Assembly: GCA_963738325.1 (NCBI GenBank)
Contig: CAVTWD010000012.1
Span: 24,786-88,785, forward strand
Origin: CAVTWD01 sp963738325
GTDB lineage: Bacteria > Actinomycetota > Acidimicrobiia > Acidimicrobiales > Ilumatobacteraceae
Reading direction: 5' to 3'
Length of the DNA: 64,000 bases
The translations under genes and the position numbers were made by a program. Below are positions 24,293 to 32,723 of the stretch, one piece after another; within the stretch, counting starts at the first letter, position 1, and each line of letters opens with the position of its first letter. The notes beneath the pieces were generated by a model. It was not told the DNA's origin. It saw only the letters and a list, made by a program, of their open reading frames with translations, and made no database searches.

Positions 24293-24323
24293 GAGCTCAG
24301 GCTCCTAGGACAGAGGTGGTGTA

Positions 24324-24609
24324 CGCCGGGCATGACGAGGGCACAGCCGCCGAGGGAAGCGCCAGCGAGGCGAAAGCGCAGCCGACGCCGGGCATGACGA
24401 GGGCACAGCCGCCGAGGGAAGCGCCAGCGAGGCGAAAGCGCAGCCGACGCCGGGCATGACGAGGGCACGGCCCGCCGAGGGAAGCGCCAGCGACGAGGCG
24501 GAGCCGAGCGAGGCGAAAGCGCAGCCGACGCCGGGCATGACGAGGGCACGGCCCGCCGAGGGAAGCGCCAGCGACGAGGCGGAGCCGAGCGAGGCGAAAG
24601 CGCAGCGGA
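24324..24609. repeat. Tandem repeat array (62, 62, 81, 81 bp) inside the ATP synthase operon
   Basis: Four consecutive units each begin CGCCGGGCATGACGAGGGCA, at 24324, 24386, 24448 and 24529. The first two are 62 bp long. The last two are 81 bp, owing mainly to an added stretch that includes GACGAGGCGGAGCCGAGCGA. A partial fifth unit starts at 24610. Units are nearly identical within each length class, which points to recent duplication. The array fills most of the 374 bases between atpG and atpD. No conserved reading frame runs through it, since 62 is not a multiple of three. Confidence 0.92.
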
Positions 24610-24666
24610 CGCCGAGCGAGGCCAAGAACAGGGCCCCAGCGCGGTCATCGGCGGGTCGCATGTTCC

Positions 24667-25632
24667 TCATGCGACGTGCTCCTGTCGAGGCGGCCGCATC
24701 TCGCCGGGCTCGAACTCGGCTTCGAACGCGGCCTCGGTCTCGACGCCCTGGGCGAGGGCCTCGGCCCCACCCACGATCTCCATGATCTCGGTGGTGATGG
24801 CGTCCTGGCGGGCGCGGTTCATGACGCGGGTGAGCCCCCGGATGAGCTCCTCCGCGTTGTCGGTGGCCGCCTTCATGGCTCGCTGCCGCGCCACTTGCTC
24901 GGACGCGGCCGCGTTGAGCAGCGCGGCGTAGACCCGGGCTTCGGCGTAGCGGGGCAGGAGCGTCTCGAGGATCACCCCGGGCGACGGCTCGAACTCGTAG
25001 CCGGCGGCGAGCCGCTCGGACTCGCCGTCCTTCGCCACCAGGTCGCCCTCGAGCGGGGCGAGCGGCCGGCTGACGACCTCCTGGTACCCCAGCGAGACGA
25101 ACCGCGTGTAGACGAGTCGCACGGCGTCGAACTCGCCCGAGATGAAGCGATCCACCGTCCATTGGGCGATGCGCCGCCCGTCCGCATAACCGGGGGTCTC
25201 GCTGAATCCGGAGAAGGCGACGTCGACGCGGTAGCCCCGGAAGCGGTAGTAGCTCTCCGCCTTGCGACCGACAGTCACGAGCGCGTAGTCGCGCCGGCTG
25301 AGCACGTCCTGTTTGATCTCGCCTTCCGCGGCCCGGAGCACGTTCAGGTTGTAGGCGCCGCACAGCCCGCGGTCAGCCACGATGACCACGTAGCAGACCT
25401 TGCGGATCTCGTCGCGGGTCTGGAGCAAGGGGCTCTCGGCCTGCTCACCGGCGCGAGCGAGATCGTGCACGACGGAGGTGATCCGGTCGGCATAGGGAAC
25501 GGCGGCGATCACCCGCTGCTGCGCCTTGACGATGCGCGAGGCGGCGATCAGCTCCATGGCGCGCGTGATCTTCTTCGTGGCCTGGACGCTGCGGATGCGC
25601 CGTCGAAGGATCCGTTCCTGGCCGCCGGCCAT
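24667..25632 (-). CDS. atpG: F1 ATP synthase gamma subunit
   Basis: The 321-aa central-stalk protein has the N-terminal helix ILRRRIRSVQATKKITRAME, the conserved ADRGLCGAYN near residue 85 and the C-terminal helix NRARQDAITTEIMEIVGGAEAL that rotates inside the alpha/beta ring. It continues about 30 residues past that helix (a Glu-rich tail), longer than in most bacteria. It starts 4 bases after the atpA stop. Confidence 0.95.
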   Translation of the reverse strand: MAGGQERILRRRIRSVQATKKITRAMELIAASRIVKAQQRVIAAVPYADRITSVVHDLARAGEQAESPLLQTRDEIRKVCYVVIVADRGLCGAYNLNVLRAAEGEIKQDVLSRRDYALVTVGRKAESYYRFRGYRVDVAFSGFSETPGYADGRRIAQWTVDRFISGEFDAVRLVYTRFVSLGYQEVVSRPLAPLEGDLVAKDGESERLAAGYEFEPSPGVILETLLPRYAEARVYAALLNAAASEQVARQRAMKAATDNAEELIRGLTRVMNRARQDAITTEIMEIVGGAEALAQGVETEAAFEAEFEPGEMRPPRQEHVA

Positions 25633-25636
25633 CAGC

Positions 25637-27232
25637 TCACTCCGTCTCGAGCGTCTTGTTCGAGGTGGGGTCATGGATGCCGGCCGCCCCCGTCTTGGTG
25701 GGATCGATCTCGTGGGCGTCCGTCGCCGTGACCTGGAAGGTGGCCTTGAAGTCGGTCACGACCTGGGCCAGCCCCTCGGGCAGCGTCTTCTGGGTCGTGA
25801 TGTGGTCGATGATGTCGCGGTAGCGGGTGCGAACCGCCTCGAGCAGCTCGCTCTCGAACCGGCGCACATCGCTCACGGGGATGTCGTCGAGGTAGCCGTT
25901 CGTGCCAGCATAGATCGACACCACCTGCTCCTCGACGGGCATCGGGGAGTTCAGCGGTTGCCTGAGCAGCTCCACGAGCCGGTAGCCGCGCTCGAGCTGC
26001 GCCTTGGACACCGGGTCGAGCTCGGAGCCGAAGGTGGCGAAGGCCTCGAGGTCGCGGAACTGGGCCAGATCGAGCTTGAGCGTGCCCGACACCGACCGCA
26101 TGGCCCGGATCTGCGCGGCGCCGCCCACACGGGAGACCGAGATGCCCACGTCGACGGCGGGGCGCACACCGGACTTGAAGAGGTCGTCCTGGAGGTAGAT
26201 CTGGCCGTCCGTGATGGAGATCACGTTCGTCGGGATGTAGGCGGACACGTCGCCGGCCTTCGTCTCGATGACCGGCAGCGCGGTGAGCGAGCCGGCGCCG
26301 TTCTCGTCGCTCAGCTTGGCGGCTCGCTCGAGCAGACGGCTGTGGAGGTAGAAGACGTCGCCGGGATACGCCTCGCGTCCCGGCGGCCGGCGCAGCAGCA
26401 GCGAGATCTGGCGGTAGGCCTCGGCCTGCTTCGAGAGGTCGTCGTAGACGATCAGCGCGTGCTCGCCCTGCTCCATCCACTGCTGGCCGATGGCGCACCC
26501 CGCGTAGGGGGCGAGGTACTTGAACGGGGCTGGGTCGGCGGCGGGCGCGTTGACGACCACCGTGTAGTCCATGGCGCCGTACTCGCGCAGCGTCTCGACC
26601 GTCTGGGCCACGGTCGAGCCCTTCTGCCCGACGGCCACGTAGATGCACTTCACGCCCTGACCCTTCTGGTTCAGGATCGTGTCGACGGCGACGGTGGTCT
26701 TGCCGGTCTTGCGATCGCCGATGAGCAGCTCGCGCTGGCCGCGGCCGATGGGGGTCATGGCGTCGATGGCCTTGATCCCCGTCTGGAGCGGCTGGCCGAC
26801 GGGTTGGCGGCCCATGATCGACGGCGCCTGGATCTCCATCCGCCGCAACTCGGCACCGACGATGGGGCCGCGGCCGTCGATGGGCTCACCGAGGGCGTTG
26901 ATCACGCGGCCGAGCAGCGCGTCGCCGACGGGTACGGAGAGGAGGCGTCCGGTCGATTTCACCGTCTGGCCTTCCTCGACGCCCGCCACGTCGCCGAGGA
27001 CGACCGCGCCGATCGACTCCTCGTCGAGGTTGAGGGCGAGCCCGAGGCTGCCGTTTTCGAACTCGAGCAGCTCGTTGACGGCCGCCCCCGGGAGGCCCGA
27101 CACGCGGGCGATGCCGTCACCGACCTGCGCGACCCTCCCGACGGTGCGCGCCTCGAGCGAGGGCTCGAACCCCTCGAGATGGCGATTGAGGGTGACGGCG
27201 ATGTCGGCCGCAGAGATGGTGAGCTCAGCCAT
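25637..27232 (-). CDS. atpA: F1 ATP synthase alpha subunit
   Basis: The 531-aa non-catalytic nucleotide-binding subunit contains the P-loop GDRKTGKTTV near residue 172, where most homologues have GDRQTGKT. It also has the Walker B ALIVYDDLSKQAEAYRQ and the alpha signature segment PAVDVGISVSRVGGAAQ. ATG at 27232; atpH ends 18 bases upstream. Confidence 0.97.
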   Translation of the reverse strand: MAELTISAADIAVTLNRHLEGFEPSLEARTVGRVAQVGDGIARVSGLPGAAVNELLEFENGSLGLALNLDEESIGAVVLGDVAGVEEGQTVKSTGRLLSVPVGDALLGRVINALGEPIDGRGPIVGAELRRMEIQAPSIMGRQPVGQPLQTGIKAIDAMTPIGRGQRELLIGDRKTGKTTVAVDTILNQKGQGVKCIYVAVGQKGSTVAQTVETLREYGAMDYTVVVNAPAADPAPFKYLAPYAGCAIGQQWMEQGEHALIVYDDLSKQAEAYRQISLLLRRPPGREAYPGDVFYLHSRLLERAAKLSDENGAGSLTALPVIETKAGDVSAYIPTNVISITDGQIYLQDDLFKSGVRPAVDVGISVSRVGGAAQIRAMRSVSGTLKLDLAQFRDLEAFATFGSELDPVSKAQLERGYRLVELLRQPLNSPMPVEEQVVSIYAGTNGYLDDIPVSDVRRFESELLEAVRTRYRDIIDHITTQKTLPEGLAQVVTDFKATFQVTATDAHEIDPTKTGAAGIHDPTSNKTLETE

Positions 27233-27250
27233 TCTTCGTCCTCGTCTCTC

Positions 27251-27781
27251 CTACAGCAGGGCCTTGAGCTGGTCGAGCTTCGTACGGACCGATCCGTCGA
27301 TCACCGTGTCGCCGACGGTGGCCACGATGCCGCCGAGCACCGAGGGATCCACGATCACCTTCATCTCGACCTGCTTGCCCGTGGCATTGTTCAGAGCGGC
27401 CGCGAGCCGCTCTTTCTGGTCGTCGGTGAGGGCGACGGCCGAGCGCACCTCGGCCACGGCGCGGTCCTTTTCGACCGCGGCCCGCTCGACCAGGCGGGCG
27501 ACGATGGCGGGGAGGTCGCGGCCCCGCCCGGAGCCGACCACGAAGCTGACCAACTGGGCCGTGGTGGGCGACGCCTTGCCGCCGAGGAGATCCTCCACGA
27601 TGGCCTGGCGGCGTTCGGCCGGCACCAGCTCGTCGGTGAGCGCGCTGCGCAAGCTCTCGGAGGCCTCGAGGCTGCGGGCGAAGCGGAACAGCTCATCTTC
27701 CACCTCGTCGAGCTGTCCTTCCGCCTTGGCCACCTCGAACAGCGCGGTGGCGTAGCCGTCGATGCGATCGTTGGCGCTCAC
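27251..27781 (-). CDS. atpH: F1 ATP synthase delta subunit
   Basis: The 176-aa protein has the N-terminal six-helix domain (GYATALFEVAKAEGQLDEVE) that caps F1, and the C-terminal strand-helix part ending IDGSVRTKLDQLKALL, the hallmark of delta/OSCP. The GTG at 27781 overlaps the stop of the preceding b-type gene by 4 bases (GTGA). Unlike in mycobacteria it is not fused to a b subunit. Confidence 0.93.
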   Translation of the reverse strand: MSANDRIDGYATALFEVAKAEGQLDEVEDELFRFARSLEASESLRSALTDELVPAERRQAIVEDLLGGKASPTTAQLVSFVVGSGRGRDLPAIVARLVERAAVEKDRAVAEVRSAVALTDDQKERLAAALNNATGKQVEMKVIVDPSVLGGIVATVGDTVIDGSVRTKLDQLKALL

Positions 27782-28332
27782 TTGTCGCCGTCCTCGCCGC
27801 GCCCGACGTGCGCGATGAACTCCTCGACGAGGCGCTGGACGGTGGCTTCGTCGAGCTGTTCGGTGACCACCTTCTCCGCCGCGCCCGCGGCGAGGGCCCC
27901 GACCTCGGCCTGGAGCTCGGAGCTCATGCGGCTGGTCGAGCTGGCGATGTCGGCATCGGCCCGGGCGTGCAACTCGGCCACCTCCTCCTCGAGCCGGGTC
28001 CGCCCTTCGGCGAGCAGCCGGGTGGCCGAGTCGTCGGCCTCGGCGAGGATGCGGGCCCGCTCGGCCTCGATGTCGCCCTTCCGGGCCCGGATGTCGGCGG
28101 CTTGGGCCTTGGCGTCGGACTGGGCCCGCTCGGCTTCGTCGAGCTGGCGCTGGATGCGGCTGGTGCGATCCTTCATCATCGTGACGATCGCTGGCCACGC
28201 GTACTTCCACAGGATGAAGAGCACGATCAGGAAGGCCAACCCCCCGAAGACGATCTCCTTCGTCTCCGGCAGGATCTTGTTCGGCGCCTCGAACTCGGCG
28301 GCGAACACCGTGATGCTGGCGAGGACGCTCAC
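27778..28332 (-). CDS. atpF': F0 ATP synthase second b-type (b') subunit
   Basis: The 184-aa protein has a single membrane span (EIVFGGLAFLIVLFILWKYAW) starting near residue 26. A long charged helix rich in Glu, Ala and Arg follows, ending EEFIAHVGRGEDGDK; this is the layout of the peripheral stalk b subunit. It follows another b-type gene and overlaps it by 4 bases, so this operon encodes a b/b' pair. The assignment of b versus b' is arbitrary here. Confidence 0.88.
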   Translation of the reverse strand: MSVLASITVFAAEFEAPNKILPETKEIVFGGLAFLIVLFILWKYAWPAIVTMMKDRTSRIQRQLDEAERAQSDAKAQAADIRARKGDIEAERARILAEADDSATRLLAEGRTRLEEEVAELHARADADIASSTSRMSSELQAEVGALAAGAAEKVVTEQLDEATVQRLVEEFIAHVGRGEDGDK

Positions 28333-28919
28333 CGCTGCGCTCCCGCCTCGACCACGTCCTGCGCGGCCCGGCGAGCGACCTCGGGATCGATGGGCACACC
28401 GAGAGCCCGCTGTGCGGCGTTGGCGGCCACCTCGGCGACGGCTCCCTCCACCGAGACCATCGCCACCTGCCTCGCCGCCTCGGCCGATGCCGCCGCCTGG
28501 GCCCGCTGCGCCGAGATCTCGTTGTTGACCTCCCCGAGGCGAGCCTGGCGCACATGCTCCAGCTCGGCCCGGGCGGCATCGAGACGCTGGTTGGCCTCGG
28601 TTCGCACCTGGGCGATGGCGACCTGGTACTCGGTCAGCTCGGCCTCGACCTCCGTACGCGTCTCCTCGGCCTCGGCCAGCTGGCTCTCGATGCGGGCGTA
28701 GCGCTCGTCCATCCCCCGCTTCAGGCGCGGATAGAGCCAGTAGCGCATGAGCACCAGGAGCACCGCGAAGGTGCCGATCGCCCAGACGATCTCCTTGCCG
28801 GTCGGCAGGATGGGATTGGGCGGGTTCTTGGTGGAGGCCTCCGTCGTGGTCGTGGTGTCCTGCTGCAACACCATGCCCACTGAGGCCACGGCACCTGCCT
28901 GGCTGACGACGACGAGCAC
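28329..28919 (-). CDS. atpF: F0 ATP synthase b subunit
   Basis: A 196-aa protein with a polar, Thr-rich N-terminus, one membrane span (EIVWAIGTFAVLLVLMRYWLY) from about residue 45, then the Arg-rich start of a long amphipathic helix (RLKRGMDERYARIESQLAEAE). That helix continues to the C-terminus as a coiled-coil peripheral stalk. The extra 40 residues before the span could be a cleaved leader or reflect a start further downstream (an internal ATG gives MVLQQDTT). It overlaps the b' gene by 4 bases. Confidence 0.9.
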   Translation of the reverse strand: MLVVVSQAGAVASVGMVLQQDTTTTTEASTKNPPNPILPTGKEIVWAIGTFAVLLVLMRYWLYPRLKRGMDERYARIESQLAEAEETRTEVEAELTEYQVAIAQVRTEANQRLDAARAELEHVRQARLGEVNNEISAQRAQAAASAEAARQVAMVSVEGAVAEVAANAAQRALGVPIDPEVARRAAQDVVEAGAQR

Positions 28920-28958
28920 GTCAGGCTCCTTGGGTCAGTCGGGAACGGGACGTCGGGA

Positions 28959-29231
28959 TCAGCGCCGGAACTTGAGGAGGATGAACACCACGAAACCGAT
29001 GAGGGCCAGTGCCTCGGTGAAGGCGATGCCGAGGAACATCGTGGTGCGCACCATGCCGGCGGCCTCGGGCTGGCGGGCCATGGCCTCTACGGATTTGCCG
29101 ACGAGGTAGCCGATGCCGATGCCCGGGCCGATGGCCGCCAGGCCATAGGCCACGCCGGCGGTGATGGCGCCGTTGGCCTTGACCTGGTCGGCGACGGAGC
29201 TCGCCTGGGCGAGGATGGAAAGCGCTTCCAT
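28959..29231 (-). CDS. atpE: F0 ATP synthase c subunit
   Basis: The 90-aa hairpin protein has the glycine-rich first helix (AIGPGIGIGYLVGK), the polar loop ARQPE and the second helix with the proton-carrying Glu in FTEALALIGFVVFIL. The residues around that Glu lack the Gln/Ser/Thr ligand set of sodium-driven rings, so proton coupling is expected. ATG at 29231, preceded by AGGAG about 13 bases upstream. Confidence 0.96.
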   Translation of the reverse strand: MEALSILAQASSVADQVKANGAITAGVAYGLAAIGPGIGIGYLVGKSVEAMARQPEAAGMVRTTMFLGIAFTEALALIGFVVFILLKFRR

Positions 29232-29281
29232 GGGTTCTCGTGTCTCCTGTGGTCTGGGTGGTGGAGGTGTTGGGCCAGCGG

Positions 29282-30048
29282 TCAGTGCTCCGGGTGGAGG
29301 GCACCGCCGATGTAGACGGCGGCGAGGATCGTGAAGATGTAGGCCTGGAGGAAGGCCACCAGCAGCTCGAACAGCGGTGAGGAAGATCAGCATCACGAAC
29401 GGCAGGACGGAGATCGGCTTGAGCGATCGGCGAGTTCGCGGTTATGAGGGCGTCGGTCAGGACGGCGAAGGTCACCAGCAGGATGTGGCCGGCGAGCATG
29501 TTGGCGAAGAGACGGACGGCCAGGGAGAAGGGCCGGACGAGGAAGGTCGAGATGAACTCGATCGGTGTCACCAGGAGGTAGAGGGCCTTGGGGACACCGG
29601 GCGGGAACAGCGACGACTTCAAGTAGCCGCCGAAGCCCTGGTGCTTGAAGCCCACGACGATGAACGTCACCCACACGATCAGCGCGAGGATCATCGGCGT
29701 CGCCATGCGGGCCGTCGCCGGCATCTGCAGGATCGGCAGGATCTCGGGCAGGTTGCAGAGGAAGATGAAGAGGAAGAGGCTGAGGAGGAATGGCGTCCAG
29801 CTAAGGCCTTCGCTCCCCATCGTCTGCATGACGATGCCGTCCTCGACGAACTCCACCGACGCCTCGGCCACGTTGCGGACGCCCTTGGGGGCCACCATGG
29901 CGTTGCGATTGCCGGCCACCCAGTAGAAGATGATCGTCACCAACACCGCGAGGGTGTTGAGGAGGGCGATCTTGTTGAAGCTGGCGAAGAAGTCCGGCCA
30001 GACCAGGATTTCGCTGATCTCCGGGAAGTTCAGCGCGAGCACGTGCAC
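29282..30048 (-). CDS. atpB: F0 ATP synthase a subunit, broken by two close frameshifts
   Basis: The a subunit forms the proton half-channels. From GTG 30048 the frame is typical through most of the protein, including the essential Arg in the fourth helix (LAVRLFANMLAGH). Near 29420-29437 the frame shifts to give LKPISVLPFVMLIFLTA, and near 29369-29378 it shifts again to give ELLVAFLQAYIFTILAA and the stop at 29282-29284. Together the three pieces make a complete a subunit of about 255 aa. The rest of this operon is intact and the gene is essential in most relatives, so both shifts are probably sequencing errors. The stop of the upstream gene lies 1 base before the start. Confidence 0.92.
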
Positions 30049-30049
30049 G

Positions 30050-30517
30050 TCAGCGACCGTCCTTCGTGGTGGGCGGGGTCGGAGCCGGCTTGAGGCCGGG
30101 GAAGGCCAGGGTGGCCGACACGTAGCGCAGCTCCCACACGAGGAGCCCGAGCTGGGTGAGGACGATGGTGAGCCCGAGGGGCACGAGCTTCACCCAGGAG
30201 GCGTCGATCACGAGCCACACGGCCAGGAAGACGAGAGCCAGGCGGATGAGGTAGCCGAACAAGACCGTGCCCATCATCAGCCCCACCGAGATGCGCGCCG
30301 TCCACGTGATGAGCGCGGCCGACAGCAGGAAGTTCACGCACACGATGGCGAGGGCGTACGCGGCCGAGGCGCCTCCCTGCCAGCCCCAGATCAGGGTGGC
30401 GACGCCGAGGAGCACGGGGGCGGCGAGCGCGGCCTTCTTGAGCATGTCGAGGGCGATGTCGCGCTCGGGGGCCGGCCCGTCGAAGCGCAACGTCACCGGA
30501 TGCGCCGGCGTGTTCAC
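30050..30517 (-). CDS. ATP synthase-associated membrane protein (AtpI-like)
   Basis: A 155-aa protein with four predicted membrane spans (VLLGVATLIWGW, YALAIVCVNFLLSAALIT, VGLMMGTVLFGYLIRLALVFLAVWLV, LVPLGLTIVLTQLGLLVWEL) and short polar ends. Position directly upstream of atpB (1 base apart) and topology fit the poorly conserved AtpI family, which helps c-ring assembly or magnesium supply in other bacteria. Sequence alone would not identify it. Confidence 0.7.
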   Translation of the reverse strand: MNTPAHPVTLRFDGPAPERDIALDMLKKAALAAPVLLGVATLIWGWQGGASAAYALAIVCVNFLLSAALITWTARISVGLMMGTVLFGYLIRLALVFLAVWLVIDASWVKLVPLGLTIVLTQLGLLVWELRYVSATLAFPGLKPAPTPPTTKDGR

Positions 30518-30608
30518 CGCCCCCTCCCCTTTCTCAGCGTGATCTGACGCGTTTTCACGTCGTATGGCGCCACTTGGCCGCGCGAGATGGCTCTGGACAC
30601 GGCTCCGC

Positions 30609-30914
30609 TCACGGCTCGCCTCCTTCCACTTCTTCCGCGGGCCGGGTCACTCCCGAGCGCAAGCCGATGCGGCGGAGGGTCTCGTCCTGCTGGCGGCGCA
30701 TCTCCTGGTCGTAGCCCAACCACATGCGCAGGCCGACACCGGCCAGCGCGAACACGACGAAACAGATCATGAAGACCGGCTGCGTTCCGGCGGCCCGGTC
30801 GACCAGCCACCCCAGGAACAGGAAGATGCCGACCGTGGCCGCCAGCTCGAATCCCTTCGAGAGCGGGTTACCGATGCCTTGGTTCGGGTCGCGCTTGGCG
30901 GGCAGGAAGTCCAC
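30609..30914 (-). CDS. AtpZ/AtpI family protein, first gene of the ATP synthase operon
   Basis: The 101-aa product has a short polar start, two membrane spans (LAATVGIFLFLGWLVD and FMICFVVFALAGVGLRMWLG) and a charged tail (YDQEMRRQQDETLRR). This is the small AtpZ layout, with the family-typical FELAATVGIF and VGLRMWLG segments. It is separated from the next gene by 91 bases. The GTG at 30914 is the most reasonable start; no good ribosome site is seen, so the start is uncertain. Confidence 0.75.
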   Translation of the reverse strand: MDFLPAKRDPNQGIGNPLSKGFELAATVGIFLFLGWLVDRAAGTQPVFMICFVVFALAGVGLRMWLGYDQEMRRQQDETLRRIGLRSGVTRPAEEVEGGEP

Positions 30915-30961
30915 AGCGGTGCAGGTCCAGTCAGCGGCGAGAAGCTTGTGAAAGTAGTAAC

Positions 30962-30991
30962 AAAGTAGTCGGCAGCCTGAATCGCACGCAA
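30962..30991 (-). promoter_or_regulatory. Possible promoter of the ATP synthase operon
   Basis: TTGCGT (30986-30991) and TACTTT (30962-30967) on the minus strand are separated by 18 bases, about 50 bases before the first operon gene. A second TACTTT follows 5 bases downstream. The arrangement is plausible but not distinctive. Confidence 0.3.
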
Positions 30992-31103
30992 CTACGCCGG
31001 AGGTAAGGCGGGCCACGACGTCCCGGCGCAGACGCGGCGCCTGATCATAGAGTGCACGGGCTCGGCCGATCGCCGAGGACGCGAGCTGAGCGGGGAGCGC
31101 CGG

Positions 31104-32301
31104 GTGGACGATCGCACGGACATCGCCATCATCGGCGGAGGGATTGTCGGGCTCGCCACCGCGTACGCCCTCACCGGAGTCGCGGCCTGAGATGAGCGTG
31201 GCGGTGCTCGAGAAGGAACCCGGGTTCGGGCAGCACCAGTCGTCACGCAACTCGGGCGTGATCCACGCCGGCGTGTACTACAAGCCCGGCTCGCTGAAAG
31301 CCGAGCTCTGCCGCCGAGGCCGCGACGAGCTCATGGCCTTCTGCGACGCCCACGACGTCAAGTACGACGTCTGCGGGAAGGTCGTGGTGGCCACGTCGGA
31401 AGAGGAGCTGCCCCGTCTGGAGGACCTGCGGCGGCGATGCGGGGCGAACGGCGTGGAGGCTCGCGAGATCGGCGGCGAGGAGCTCCGCGAGCTCGAGCCC
31501 CACGCCGCCGGCATCCGGGCCCTCCACGTGCCGAGCACGGGCGTCGTCGACTTCGCGGACGTGGTGGGCGCGTTGCTGGCCGAGCTCGCCCGGCGTGGCG
31601 TCGAGCTCAGACCGGGCTGGCGGGTCGAGGCGCTCGAGGAGTCGGGCGGCGGCGTGCGCGTCGGCGCATCGGCGGGTTCGCTCGTCGCCGCTCGGGTGAT
31701 CAACTGCGCCGGCCTGTTCGCCGATCGCGTGCGTGAGCTCTCCCGCGCCGATCGGCAGGCGCCGTACATCGTGCCGTTTCGAGGCGAGTACTTCGAGCTC
31801 GTCCCCGATCGCCGCTTCCTCTGCCGCGCCCTGATCTACCCGGTGCCCGACCCGGCCTTCCCCTTCCTCGGCGTGCACCTCACGCGAGGCATCCACGGCG
31901 AGGTGCACGTCGGCCCGAGCGCGGTCCCTGCCCTCGCTCGCGAGGGCTATCGCTGGCGTGACGTCTCGCTGCGCGACCTCGCCGGCACCCTCGGGCGGCG
32001 CGCCACGTGGCGGCTGTTCCGGAAGTACTGGCGTACCGGAGGCGAGGAGATCTGGCGCTCCGTGCACAAAGCGGCCTTCACCCGAGCCGTGCAGCGGCTG
32101 TGCCCGGAGGTGCAGGAGGAGGACCTCGCGCGGGCGCCAGCGGGCGTGCGGGCACAAGCGCTGGCCCCGTCGGGCGATCTGCTCGACGACTTCGCCTTCG
32201 CCAGCACCGACCGTGTGCTGCATGTGCTCAACTGCCCCTCGCCCGCGGCGACAGCGTCGTTCGCCATCGGAAGGCACATCGCGGGCACGATGACCCCCTG
32301 A
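31104..32301 (+). CDS. lhgO: L-2-hydroxyglutarate oxidase-like FAD enzyme, with frameshift
   Basis: An FAD-dependent oxidase of the DAO family. The N-terminus from GTG 31104 has the dinucleotide-binding IAIIGGGIVGLATAYAL. The frame breaks near 31176-31182, and the next frame continues with SVAVLEKEPGFGQHQSSRNSG, HAGVYYKPGSLKA and a C-terminal NCPSPAATASFAIG. These motifs are those of LhgO/L2HGDH, which returns L-2-hydroxyglutarate to 2-oxoglutarate and passes electrons to the membrane. Restored length is about 398 aa. GGGGAG lies about 8 bases before the GTG. It is divergent from the ATP synthase operon. The single-base break looks like an error. Confidence 0.87.
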
Positions 32302-32723
32302 ACGCGGATTGTGGTCAAGCGGCCACCGGGAGCGTGATCCGCGCTCGCCAGCGATCGGAATGGGCCAAAGGTCCTAGCCGACTCCTGCTTCCCGCCGCGA
32401 CCAACAGAGCGTAAGGTCCTCTGTCATGACAGCCGGCCGGGCGGGGCAGGCCTCTGAGCGTGGTCTTGCTGCTCCATCAAGCGCAGACTCGAGCGGGGGG
32501 AGGGGGCCCTTTGTCAACCGCGGTCCGATAGATGCGGAGCCAATGTGACGGCGCCTCGCCGCTACGGACATCCAGGGTGGCCAGGGCGTCCCCGGCTCGG
32601 GGGCGATCGCACGCACGACGAATGCGTCACCTCGGGCCGCCGTGCCGCCGCGTGGCCGCGGACCCCAAACGCGCGCGCGTTGGAAGCTCGCCAACGAGGA
32701 GATCATCTGCGGAGTCCCGAACG
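32302..32723. other. Intergenic region without a recognisable gene
   Basis: This 422-bp stretch marks the change from housekeeping genes to the glycan locus. Frames here show no family features. It contains an imperfect palindrome TGGGCCAAAGGTCCT at 32361-32375 and a GTCATGAC palindrome near 32423. I see no terminator of the two-hairpin type. Confidence 0.6.

Noticed and set aside
24289..24648. Protein-coding gene across the atpG-atpD repeat
   Set aside because: Open frames exist on both strands but only reflect GC-rich repeats. Units of 62 bp change frame from copy to copy and there is no ribosome site or homology.
24324..24660. CRISPR-like repeat array
   Set aside because: Units are directly adjacent with no unique spacers and no cas genes; this is a plain tandem duplication.
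32361..32375. TGGGCCAAAGGTCCT palindrome resembling a DosR-type box
   Set aside because: The match to the dormancy regulator motif is partial and the nearest downstream start is about 350 bases away. No stress or hypoxia genes are near, so it is most likely chance.
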